From assembly GCA_041389525.1 (NCBI GenBank), contig JAWKRR010000004.1, positions 172,114 through 236,113 on the forward strand: a stretch of DNA of 64,000 nt, written 5' to 3'. Each line of letters opens with the position of its first letter. Position 1 is the stretch's first letter. The notes under the pieces are model-generated. The model was not told the origin of the DNA and did no database searches. It was given only the letters and a program-made list of their open reading frames with translations. Made by a program: the position numbers and the translations under genes. This stretch comes from JACKFB01 sp041389525 (GTDB lineage Bacteria > Myxococcota_A > UBA9042 > PHBI01 > JACKFB01). Below, one piece after another: positions 51,601 to 60,300 of this stretch.

Positions 51601-53203
51601 CGGTGCAGGGGTCGTCGTCGTCACAGTCGATAGGCAGGCTGGTGCAGAGGCCGGAGGTGCACGTGTCGCTTTGCGTGCACGGGTCGCCGTCGTCGCAGGG
51701 GGTGAGCTCGGGCACCTCACTCCAGGCCGTGGCGTCGAGGTCGGGGTTGCAGGTCTCGCACGGGTTGGCCGGGTTGACGGCGCCGGCGGCCACGCAGGCT
51801 CCGTCGATGGCGCAGTCGGGGCACATCCGAAACAACTCAGCGCCCGCCGTCGCGCTGGTCGCGGAGAAGTAAAGAACCCCTCCGATGTTCGCCAGGCCCT
51901 TGGGGGTCGAGCTGAAGGATCCCGGAAGCACGTCGACCTTCTGCGCGCCCGAGAACCCCTCAGAGAACCAAAGCTCTTTCTCGGTGCCCTGGGTCGCCTG
52001 AAACCACAACACGTCGCCGATGCGCACCACATCGACCGGGTCCGAGCTGGTCCCGTCCGGGTTGATGTCGGCGACCATCGCCGTGTTCGCCGCATCGCCG
52101 CCCGAGCACCACAGCTCGCGCCCGTGCGTGCCGTCGTCGGCCACAAAGCAGACGCGGTCGCCGTGCCGCCGCATGGCCGACAAGCCGCTGTTGGCGGAGC
52201 CGGGCCGGATATCCAGAACCAGCGCGGTGCCTTCGTCGGTGCCGTCGGAGCGCCACAGCTCCCCGCCCTCGTCGGGGGTGATCGCCCCGAAGAACCAGTA
52301 GGCGCCGTTGCTAATCGGCGGTGCGCCGGCGAACGCGTAGGGTTCGAAGAACCGGATGCGCTCGGTGCCGCCGGCGGTGCCGTCCGTTCGCATCAGCGCG
52401 ATGCCGCTGGCGCCGAGGTCGTCGTCGTCGTTGGCGTAGAACACGGTGCGCGCGCCCGCGGCGTTGTCGACGTGCCAGAACGCGCGCGGTCCCGAACCGA
52501 ACATGCCATTGAAGTCGCCCAGCGGTGTGACGATCTCGCCGTCGAACACGTGCGGTTCGAGCTGGCCCATCAGGCCACCGCTGCCCTCGGCCGGGTCGAA
52601 GCGCGCCGCGAAATACAGGTCGGGGCCGATGACCGACAGCTCGGTGGGCTGGCCGTCGGGGGCGTCCATGCGCAGGTCCACCGCCAGCTTCGTGCCTTCG
52701 GCCGTGCCGTCGCTCTCCCATAGCTCGATGCCGTGTTCGGTGTCGCGATTGGAGAAGAAGAGCTTGCCGTCGAAGGAGGTCAGGAACTGCGGGGCGTCCC
52801 CCGGGCCGGAGAAGTCTCCGAGGCGGAAAGTCCCGGCCGCGGTGCCGTCGGTGCGCCAGAGCTCCTGGCCCGTGGTCCCGTCGTGTGCGACGAAGAAGAG
52901 CAGGCCGAGCTCAGGCACCTCCACAAACTCATGGGGCGCGCGCGCGACATCCACCCACGCATCCTCGACATGGAGAAGCTCGAGCGCGCCGCTGCCCAGG
53001 TCCAGGGAATGCAGGCCTCGCGCGCCAAATGCCGCCACTCGCGACCGGAAGATCAGCTGCGAGCCGAAGTGTGTCAGCAGGTCCGGCTCCGCGTTGCCGG
53101 CCCCGGGGACGATGTCAGCGACCAGCTGCGGGGCGCTGCCGCGCGCTGTGGCGGACGTCAAACACAACGAGACAGCAATCGCCGCACGAATGAGGGAATG
53201 CAT
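48692..53203 (-). CDS. Giant surface protein: ELWxxDGT repeats, Cys-rich repeats, C-terminal anchor
   Basis: 1503 residues; ATG at 53203 with GAGG seven bases upstream and a signal peptide ending ARG-S. Residues about 30-450 contain five or more ELWxxDGTxxGT-type units. Residues about 456-1021 hold some twenty CDDGDxCT...C modules. Residues about 1022-1400 are beta-sandwich-like. Near 1411-1437 is PALPWLVGLLALALLAGLA followed by Arg residues, shaped like a C-terminal sorting signal (IPTL/PEP-CTERM style). Unusually the chain continues into a lipobox-like segment (VAIVATGLSC, Cys1454) plus about 49 residues. Likely cell-surface; function unknown. The ending may reflect a gene fusion. Confidence 0.8.
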   Translation of the reverse strand: MHSLIRAAIAVSLCLTSATARGSAPQLVADIVPGAGNAEPDLLTHFGSQLIFRSRVAAFGARGLHSLDLGSGALELLHVEDAWVDVARAPHEFVEVPELGLLFFVAHDGTTGQELWRTDGTAAGTFRLGDFSGPGDAPQFLTSFDGKLFFSNRDTEHGIELWESDGTAEGTKLAVDLRMDAPDGQPTELSVIGPDLYFAARFDPAEGSGGLMGQLEPHVFDGEIVTPLGDFNGMFGSGPRAFWHVDNAAGARTVFYANDDDDLGASGIALMRTDGTAGGTERIRFFEPYAFAGAPPISNGAYWFFGAITPDEGGELWRSDGTDEGTALVLDIRPGSANSGLSAMRRHGDRVCFVADDGTHGRELWCSGGDAANTAMVADINPDGTSSDPVDVVRIGDVLWFQATQGTEKELWFSEGFSGAQKVDVLPGSFSSTPKGLANIGGVLYFSATSATAGAELFRMCPDCAIDGACVAAGAVNPANPCETCNPDLDATAWSEVPELTPCDDGDPCTQSDTCTSGLCTSLPIDCDDDDPCTDDACDDGGCVSLPAAVSIACDDGDACTTGDACDQGSCGGLATVCDDGDPCTIDACDASDGSCDSSPATDGGACDDANLCTQSSTCQGGACVGADPVVCPGGGACGAGACDPATGTCSTEPLTDGTACDDGDLCTTGATCADGACVGGTPKLCDDSNPCTSDSCNAATGACVFTPADGTPCDDGNICTGPDQCLASACAPGAPVAGCCGSATDCDDGQQCTQDDCVGNVCQFSAINANGNACDDSDACTEDDTCFDGGCEGAPKDCDDLESCTTDACANGACTHTAVADGVPCDDGDLCTKNDSCSGGACAGANPVKCEPAGGCALNLCQPLTGLCEESPIGAGLPCDDGDVCTILDSCDGAGLCSGVSVDPCCESDDDCDDGNVCTVDTCTQATNKCAYDPAGAVACDDGDPCTTADVCVDATCTGDAVSCEPSDDVCFENLCLFGSEGCELYPVADGLACDDGDVCTEDDACAGDFGCIGTPVPECDPPKPLLSYVEPSSPIAGVPHTYKLIASAPTLDPGGPGAGQTVVVLTQLLGGDAAFTPVAEVIVDGASVETADYCTVETAICNIGPRVLLDNGAFSVEISVVACQDYTVVAALESDDGPGVPAATYDVDVRSFCPPGFKLETFELPREPQDSPTTVRTGLKLEATTKTPIGPTTVKIAIPDGVRVLDAAFGPTECIIEDALVVCELLGDFVDGVTEGTMTVVGQVLGAAQSGVTVASEVADAVLDVVDGTIDFLFGFTPPTGFTPKSTAPTDPDAATTVTPTAPSAKNLPVNQFKVSGSATEELDLSKVTVGVFGNPALIDKLRLVYDANGDGVAAPDEPTLSEAKPTGPKATLPIPMFNLPIGVTQNMAVYADLAGAQLVTVVPTTGPRWPPALPWLVGLLALALLAGLATRTRAVWRPLLAVAIVATGLSCGGGDDGGISGGAADEVQIRLESISAAGAVSGDPAELVATPLDGPTFVVK

Positions 53204-53393
53204 CGTGAGACCTCGGGCGCCATGAATTTTCGGGAGGCCTCCATTACGGCAGACCTCGCCGATCGGATCGACCCTGGGCGTCGGTTTCTGAGTTACCGTC
53301 GCGCCGTTCTCGGCACCGAACCCTCGCGAGCCCCCGGTTTGCACGTCTCGGCAAGCTTGACTCGCTCGCGCACCGCGGCCCATCCTAGCTGCC

Positions 53394-53786
53394 ATGCAAC
53401 GTCTCGCCGCGATCTTGGTGATGTTGGCTGTGGGGCTCGCCCTCGCGCCGCCGCCGGTCTGCGCTTGCACGCCTGAGCCCGTCGTCGAGGCCGCCGCGCT
53501 GCACGGCTGCTGCGCCAAGGCGAAGTCCGAGCGGGAGAGCCAGGGCGCGCTCCAGGCGCCGTGCACCGCCGGGTGCTGCGACCCGCACGCCGCCCGCGCC
53601 CAGGTCGAGCCGCCCGCCCGCGCCCAGTTCACCGCGCCGGCGCTCGTCGGGCTGGCCTTGCCGACCCTCGTCGCCGCCTCCGCGCCGACCGCGTCGCCCG
53701 CCTTCACGACCTCGGTCGCCCTCCGCGGGCCGCCGCCGCCTTCGCACACCGAACGGTTGGCCCTCCTGCAGCTTCGGCGCTGCTGA
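53394..53786 (+). CDS. Small secreted Cys-rich protein at the head of the copper island
   Basis: 130 residues with a signal peptide (LAVGLALAPPPVCA). Eight cysteines, mostly in pairs: Cys23 and Cys25, Cys39-40, Cys57, Cys61-62, and the final residue Cys130. The end GPPPPSHTERLALLQLRRC recalls small proteins I know upstream of czc/cus efflux operons, but no family name can be given. Position 155 bases before the CusC-type gene suggests periplasmic Cu/Ag binding or sensing. No good ribosome site precedes the ATG, so the start is less sure. Confidence 0.55.
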   Translation: MQRLAAILVMLAVGLALAPPPVCACTPEPVVEAAALHGCCAKAKSERESQGALQAPCTAGCCDPHAARAQVEPPARAQFTAPALVGLALPTLVAASAPTASPAFTTSVALRGPPPPSHTERLALLQLRRC

Positions 53787-53841
53787 GATCGCCCTGGGGC
53801 TGCTCGGGCCGTCGCGCCCGTCGCCCGGGGTGTCTTGTGCG

Positions 53842-53856
53842 CGCCTAGTCTAGGCG
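53842..53856. promoter_or_regulatory. Perfect dyad upstream of the copper efflux operon
   Basis: CGCCTAG-T-CTAGGCG is a perfect 7-1-7 palindrome, 85 bases before the CusC-type ATG. It is a candidate operator for a metal-responsive regulator; none is encoded in the window. Confidence 0.45.
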
Positions 53857-53941
53857 GCCGCCCTGCGTTCAGCGCTCGGTCGGCCGGCCACACGGCACGC
53901 GCCAAGGCGCTCCGCGACTCTCGCTGTCGTGGAGGATTTCA

Positions 53942-55324
53942 ATGCGCCGACTAAGCGCGTTCTGTGTGCTGCCGATCATCTTTTCGCTCGCTGGGGGCTG
54001 TGTCTCCGCCCATGAGCGGTCCTCGCGCCGGGCCTTCGAGGCCCTGGGCCCAGCGCCGCTGGCTCGCCAGGCCGCGCCGCCGCGGGACGCCGACCGCGAG
54101 GCGCCGGTCGAAGCGGTCGCCGAGGCGGAGACGCCCGAGATCGCTGACCTCCCCGCGCTCCTGGTCGAGGCCGCGCTTCGCAGCCCTGCGCTGCGCGCCG
54201 CGTGGTACGACGCCCAGGCGGCCGACTACGCCATCCCGGTGTCGCGGCGGCTGCCCGAGCCTGTGGTGACCTACGGCGTGTTCTTGCGCCAGGTCGAGAC
54301 GCGCGTCGGGCCGCAGAGCCAGCGTCTGGGCGTGATGCAGGGCTTCCCGTGGCCCGCCCGGCTTGGCCGAGCTGCAGGCGCGGCGGCTGCCCGGGCCGAG
54401 GCGGCGCGCCGACGCTTTGAGGCGCTGCGTCACCAGGTGCGGCGCGAGATTCGCAGGCCCTGGGCTGAGCTGGCCGTGCTGAACGCGACGGCCGCTGAGC
54501 TGCGCGCCATCGACGCGGTGCTGGAGCGCGTCCAGGGTTCGGCGCGCGCTCGCGTGGCCGTCGGCATGGTCGGCGCCGACGATCTCGCGCGGATCACCTT
54601 GCGGCGCGCCGAGCTGCGTGAGCGCGAGGCCTCGCTGGCCGACCGGGCGGCCGCGCTCGCGGCCCTCGTGCGGTCGGCGGCTGGGTTGGGCCCGGACACG
54701 AAGCTGCCGGAGCCTTCGCTGGAGCCCGTACCGGCGGCGCTGGCGCCCATGGCGACGTTGCGGTGCGCGCTGGAGGCCAACCCCGAGATCGCGGCCGCCG
54801 TCGCGGAGATCGAGGTCGCCTCCGCCGAGGTCTCCGTGGCCGGCTCGCGGCGGTGGCCCGAGTTCTCGCTGGGCGCGGACTGGACCGTGGTGGGCGAGGC
54901 GCGGATGCCCGGGGTGATGGACTCCGGCAAGGACGTCGTCATGGTCAGCGCCGGGATCCGCGTGCCGCTGTGGAGCCGCAGCTACTCGGCTGAGGAGGAC
55001 GCCGCCCAAGCGCGGGTCGAGTCGGCGCGGGCGCGTCGGGACGGCGTGCTTCAGCGCGCGGAGGCTGAGCTTGCCCGCATCGTCGCCGGCCACACGGGCG
55101 CCACGCGGCGGGTCGCGCTGTACGAGTCGGAGCTCTTGCCCACAGCGCACGCCGCGCTCAACGCGGCCATGGTGGGCTACGAGGCAGGCCGCACCTCGCT
55201 GAACTCGGTGGCGGACCTCGAAGAGTCCGTCCTGCGCTACCGGCTCGCGCTCCTCGAGGCGCGCGCGGAGCAGGTCTTCGCGGTGGTGGATCTCGAGCGG
55301 CTGCTCGGCACGGAGGTGAACTGA
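53942..55324 (+). CDS. cusC: CusC/TolC-family outer-membrane efflux lipoprotein
   Basis: 460 residues; GGAGGA precedes the ATG by five bases. Lipobox SLAGGC, as in CusC-type TolC proteins. Two OEP halves (about 65-250 and 255-455) with coiled-coil helices (LGRAAGAAAARAEAARRRFEAL; EDAAQARVESARARRDGVLQRAEAEL). It forms the outer-membrane duct of an RND efflux pump. Its stop overlaps the adaptor start (TGATG). Substrate specificity is inferred from the adaptor and ATPase neighbours. Confidence 0.88.
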   Translation: MRRLSAFCVLPIIFSLAGGCVSAHERSSRRAFEALGPAPLARQAAPPRDADREAPVEAVAEAETPEIADLPALLVEAALRSPALRAAWYDAQAADYAIPVSRRLPEPVVTYGVFLRQVETRVGPQSQRLGVMQGFPWPARLGRAAGAAAARAEAARRRFEALRHQVRREIRRPWAELAVLNATAAELRAIDAVLERVQGSARARVAVGMVGADDLARITLRRAELREREASLADRAAALAALVRSAAGLGPDTKLPEPSLEPVPAALAPMATLRCALEANPEIAAAVAEIEVASAEVSVAGSRRWPEFSLGADWTVVGEARMPGVMDSGKDVVMVSAGIRVPLWSRSYSAEEDAAQARVESARARRDGVLQRAEAELARIVAGHTGATRRVALYESELLPTAHAALNAAMVGYEAGRTSLNSVADLEESVLRYRLALLEARAEQVFAVVDLERLLGTEVN

Positions 55325-57300
55325 TGAAGCGCTATCTCTGGATGCTCGCGCTGGGCGCGGCCGTGCTGCTGGGTGCTGCGGCCGGGATGTTCATCGCGGC
55401 GCCGCCCGTGCCCCCTGCCGCCGTGGGGGCGCAGGCCGGGGCCGACCCCCACGCGGGCCACGGTGACGCCGCCGCGCCGGCGTCCGTCTACACCTGCTCG
55501 ATGCACCCGCAGATTCGGCTGCCTGAGCCAGGGGACTGCCCCATCTGCGGCATGGCGCTCATCGTCGCCACCGACGGCGCCTCGGGCGGGGACGGCGAGG
55601 CCTCCCGCGTCTCCCTGAGCCCCGGCGCCCAGGCGTTGGCGCGTATCCAGACCGTGGTCGCCGAGCGGCGCGCCGCCGACGTCGACCTGCGCCTGACCGG
55701 CCGGGTCTCCCTGGACGAGACGCGGGTCGCGACCATCACCGCGTGGCTGGGCGGCCGCATCGAGCGCATGTTCGTCGACGCGACGGGGACGCGGGTCGAG
55801 AAGGGCGACCACCTCTTCGAGCTCTACAGCCCCGAGCTTTACGTGGCCCAGCAGGAGCTCATCGAGGCCTCCCGCCTGGCGACCCGCCTCAGCTCGCTGG
55901 GCGGTGAGGCCTCCGAGGGCGCGCACCTCGCGGCCGACGCAGCCAAGCAAAAGCTGCGCCTTTGGGGCCTCCGCGACTGGCAGGCCAAGCGCGTGGTCAA
56001 GGACAGCAAGCCCCGCCGCTCCGTCACGATCTACGCGCCCATCGGCGGCACCGTCACGGCGCGCACCGCGGTCCAGGGCGACTATGTCGCGACGGGCAGC
56101 CCCATCTACACCATCGCCGATCTGTCGCAGGTGTGGGTCATCCTCGACGCCCACGAGTCGGACTTGCAGTGGATTCGGTACGGCCAGAGCGTGTCCATCG
56201 AGGCGAACGCGTGGCCGGGGCGCCTCATCGAGGGCACGGTCAGCTTCATCGCGCCGACCCTGGACCCCAAGACGCGCACCGTGCCCGTGCGGGTGAGCGT
56301 GAACAACACCGGCGAGGCGCTCAAGCCGGGCATGTTCGTGCGCGGGCGTCTGTCGGCGCCGGTCCAGGGCCAGGCCAGCCGGAACGTGGAGGGCCTGGCG
56401 GGCAAGTGGATCTCGCCGATGCACCCCGAGGTCATCGCCGACGAGCCGGGCCGCTGCGACGTGTGCGGGATGCCGCTGGTGCCCGCGGAGGAGCACTGGC
56501 TGGTGGGGCCGCAGCTCAAGGGCGCGCCGCCGAGCGAGCTGCCCCTGATGATCCCCGCGGCCGCGCCGCTGAGGACCGGCCGGCGCGCTGTGGTCTTCGT
56601 CGAGCTGCCCGACCAACCCGAGCCGACCTACGAGCTGCGCGAGGTGACCCTGGGCGCCCGCGCCGGTGACCACATCGTCGTCCTCGCCGGCCTGCACGAG
56701 GGCGAGCGCGTGGTGGCCGAGGGCGCCTTCAAGCTGGACAGCGCGCTGCAGATCCGCGGCGACACCTCGCTGATGACGCTGCCCGCGCAGCCCCCCGCGT
56801 ATCTGGACGCCGCGCACCCTGAGCCCGCGACCGCCGTCGCCGCGGCGACCGAGCTACCGCCTGAGTTTTCGAAGGCCCTGGACAGCACGGTGGCCCGCGC
56901 GGCCAAGCTCACCGCGGCCTTGGCGGCCGACGACCTCGAGGCCGCCCGCGGGCTCGCCGGCCCCCTCGCCGAAGCCGTCACCGAGGCCGCCGCCGCCGCG
57001 CCCAAGCCCCTCGACCCCGCGCTCTCGAGCGCCGCCGAGGCCATGCACGGCGCGACCACCCTGGTGGCCTTGCGCGAAGCCCTCGGCCGCTTCATGGACG
57101 CCCTGGAGCCCGCCCTCCGGACCTACGGCGGCGGGCTGAGTCGCCCCTGGGAAATGGTGCGATGCCCGATGGCGCGAGACGGGTCGGGTGCCGTGTGGTT
57201 GCAGGCACCAGGCGAGGTCGCCAACCCCTACTTCGGCGCGTCCATGCTGCGATGCGGCGACGTCGAGCTGCGCGGCGCACCTGAAGGCGGCAGCAAGTGA
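55324..57300 (+). CDS. cusB: CusB-type RND adaptor with two metal-binding cassettes and DUF3347 tail
   Basis: 658 residues. An N-terminal membrane anchor (about 4-26) is followed by a His/Ala stretch and HMBD cassette 1 (residues 55-82: CSMHPQIR...GDCPICGM). The membrane-fusion core follows (about 95-350; lipoyl/barrel segments VSLDETRVATI, APIGGTVTARTAVQGDYV). HMBD cassette 2 starts at about 361 (SPMHPEV...GRCDVCGM), then a second beta region. Residues about 515-650 are a DUF3347-like domain (RCPMARD, NPYFGASMLRCG). It would pass periplasmic Cu(I)/Ag(I) to CusA. Coupled on both sides (TGATG, GTGA). Longer than CusB (407) because of the extra cassettes. Confidence 0.9.
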   Translation: MKRYLWMLALGAAVLLGAAAGMFIAAPPVPPAAVGAQAGADPHAGHGDAAAPASVYTCSMHPQIRLPEPGDCPICGMALIVATDGASGGDGEASRVSLSPGAQALARIQTVVAERRAADVDLRLTGRVSLDETRVATITAWLGGRIERMFVDATGTRVEKGDHLFELYSPELYVAQQELIEASRLATRLSSLGGEASEGAHLAADAAKQKLRLWGLRDWQAKRVVKDSKPRRSVTIYAPIGGTVTARTAVQGDYVATGSPIYTIADLSQVWVILDAHESDLQWIRYGQSVSIEANAWPGRLIEGTVSFIAPTLDPKTRTVPVRVSVNNTGEALKPGMFVRGRLSAPVQGQASRNVEGLAGKWISPMHPEVIADEPGRCDVCGMPLVPAEEHWLVGPQLKGAPPSELPLMIPAAAPLRTGRRAVVFVELPDQPEPTYELREVTLGARAGDHIVVLAGLHEGERVVAEGAFKLDSALQIRGDTSLMTLPAQPPAYLDAAHPEPATAVAAATELPPEFSKALDSTVARAAKLTAALAADDLEAARGLAGPLAEAVTEAAAAAPKPLDPALSSAAEAMHGATTLVALREALGRFMDALEPALRTYGGGLSRPWEMVRCPMARDGSGAVWLQAPGEVANPYFGASMLRCGDVELRGAPEGGSK

Positions 57301-60300
57301 TTCCCTTCTACCGCCAGCTCCTCGACACGCGCCTCGTCGCCGTCCTCCTGGTCGGGGTGCTCGCCCTCGCCGGCCTGGCGTCGGCCCCATTCGACTGGGA
57401 CCTGCGCCCCATCCCGCAATCGCCCCTGCCCGTCGACGCCATCCCCGACTACGGCGAGGCCCAGCAGATCGTCTACACGACCTGGCCCGGCCGCAGCCCC
57501 ACCGACATCGAAGACCAGGTCACCTACCCGCTGACCGTCGCGCTGCTCGGCATCCCCGGCGTCCGCACCGTGCGCGGCACCTCGATGTTCGGCGCCTCGA
57601 TGATCCAGGTGATGCTGGAAGACGACATCGACTTCTACTGGGGCCGCTCCCGCCTGCTCGAGAAGCTCTCCAGCCTCCCCGCCGAGCTGCTGCCTGCGGG
57701 CGTCAAGCCGGCGCTTGGCCCCGACGCCACGGCCCTGGGCCAGATCTACTGGTACACCCTCGAAGGCCGCGACCCCGAGGGTCGACCCGCCGGCGGCTTC
57801 TCCCTCGCAGAGCTGCGCGCGCTGCAGGATTTCCACGTCGCGCCCACCCTGGCCAGCGCCCCCGGCATCGCCGAGGTCGCCAGCGTCGGCGGCTACGTCC
57901 AGGAGTACCAGATCGACCTGGACCCGGCGGCGCTCGAGTCCTACGGCGTGCGCCTCGACCAGGTCCTGACGGCCGTCCAGCGCTCAAACCGCGACGTCGG
58001 CGCCCGCACCATCGAGGTCAACCGCGTCGAGTACGTGGTGCGCGGCCTCGGGAAGCTCGGCTCGGGCGACGTGGTCAGCGAGATCGGCGACGTCGCGGTG
58101 CGCGCGGTCGATGGCGTGCCCTTGCGCGTCAAGGACCTCGGCGTGGTCCACCGCGGCCCGGCGCTCCGCCGCGGCGTCCTGGACAAGGACGGCGTCGAGG
58201 CTGTCGGTGGCGTCGCCGTCGCGCGCTACGGCGGCAGCCCCATCGAGGCCCTCAACGGCCTGCGCGAACGCATCGCCGAGCTCGCCCCGTCCCTGCCCGA
58301 GCGGGTCCTCGCCGACGGCACTCGCTCCCGCGTGACCGTCGTGCCCTTCTACGACCGCACCGAGCTTATCGGCGAGACCCTGGCCACGCTGGAGCAAGCG
58401 CTCTCCGACGAGGTGCTGGTCACCATCTTGGTCATCCTGGTGATGCTGCTGGACCTGCGCTCGTCGTTCCTGGTCGCCGGGCTGCTGCCTCTGGCCGTGC
58501 TGATGACCTTCGTGGGCATGCGCGCGCTGAGCATCGACGCCAACCTGCTCTCCCTGGCCGGCATCGCCATCGCCATCGGCACCATGGTCGACATGGGCAT
58601 CGTGGTGACCGAGAACATCGTCCAGCACATCGCCAAAGCACCGCCGGACGAGCCGCGCCGCGACACCATCGCCCGCGCCGTCTCCGAGGTCGCGGGTGCG
58701 GTCACCACCGCGGTCGGCACCACCGTGCTCAGCTTCCTGCCGGTCTTCGCCCTGCAAGCCGCCGAGGGGCGCCTCTTTCACCCGCTCGCCTGGACAAAAA
58801 CCCTGGCGCTGCTTGCCTCGTTGGTGGTCGCGCTGCTGGTGCTGCCCGTGGTCGCGACGGCCCTCTGGCCCCGCCTCCCCGCGCGGTTCGCGCCGCCGCG
58901 CCTGCCCACGCCGGTCCGCCTCGTCGGCGCCCTCGGCTCGGCCCTGGTGGCAGGCTGGCTGCTCGCCCGCCACTGGATGCCCCTGGGACTCGGGAGCACC
59001 GAGCTCGCCAACGCGATCTTCGTCATCCTGCTCTTGGGCGGGCTCTTGGGCGGGCTGGCGATCTTCCAGCGGCTCTACCCCGCGCTGCTCGGCCTCGCAC
59101 TCCGCTACAAGGCGGCCATCCACAGCCTGCCGCTGCTGCTGGTCTTCGTAGGCTTCACCGCCTGGCTCGGCGCGCCGACGACGCTCGGATTCCTCCCCGA
59201 CCGCCTCACCGCCGGCATCCGCGCGCGCATGCCCGGGCTCGAGTCCGAGTTCATGCCGCACCTCGACGAGGGCAGCTTCCTCTACATGCCCTCGTCCATG
59301 CCCCACGCCTCCATCGGCGCCGCCCACGAGGCCATGGCCACCATCGACCGAGCCATCGCCTCGCTCCCCGAGGTCGCCCACGCCACCGGCAAGCTGGGCC
59401 GGGTCGACTCCGCCCTGGACCCCGCGCCGACCTCCATGATCGAGACCATCGTGACGCTGGTGCCCGAGTGGGGCGTGAACGAGGACGGCGAGCGCGTGCG
59501 GAACTGGCGCCCCGAGATGCGCACCTCGGCCGACATCTGGGACGCCATCGTCAAGGTCGCCAAGACCCCCGAGCTGACCTCCGCCCCGCACCTGCAGCCC
59601 ATCGAGACCCGCATCGTGATGCTGCAGACCGGCATGCGCGGCTCCATGGGCGTCAAGGTGCGCGGCCCCGACCTCGAGAGCCTCGACCGCTTCGCCCGCG
59701 GCGTGGAGCGGGTGCTGGCAGCACAGCCCGAGATCGCGCCCGGCTCCGTCGTAGCAGACCGAGTCGTCGGCACCCCCTACCTGGAGATCCACCCCGACCG
59801 CACCGCGCTGGCCCGTCACGGCTTGCAGATCGACGATCTCCAGCAGGTCGTCGAGGTCGCCATCGGCGGCAAGCCGCTCACCCGCACCATCGAAGGCCGC
59901 GAGAGCTACCCCGTCCGCGTGCGCTACCCGGCTGAGCTGCGCTCGAGCCCCGAGGATATCGCGGCGATCCGTGTGTCCACGCCTGCGGGCGCGCAGATCC
60001 CCCTGGGCGAGCTGGCGGAGGTCAGCTTCACCAACGGGCCGCAGATGATCCGCAGCGAGGACACCTTCAAGGCGGCCTACGTGACCTTCGGAGCTGCGAA
60101 AAACCGAGCGGAGATCACGGTAGTCGAGGCCGCACGCGCCGCCCTCGACGCCGCCATCGCCGACGGCAGCCTCGAGACTCCCCAGGGCGTGACCTGGCGC
60201 CTCGCGGGCACCTGGGAGGCCAAGGTCCGCAGCGACGAGCGCCTCTCCGTGCTGATCCCCCTGGCCCTGGTCCTCATCTACGTCGTGCTGCACCTGCAGT

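Noticed and set aside
48335..52723. A 1462-codon open frame on the plus strand opposite the giant surface protein.
   Set aside because: It mirrors the repeated codons of the minus-strand gene, has low-complexity Val/Gly/Ala/Arg composition, no signal or domain, and no ribosome site. The minus-strand frame has a signal peptide, a ribosome site and clear repeats.
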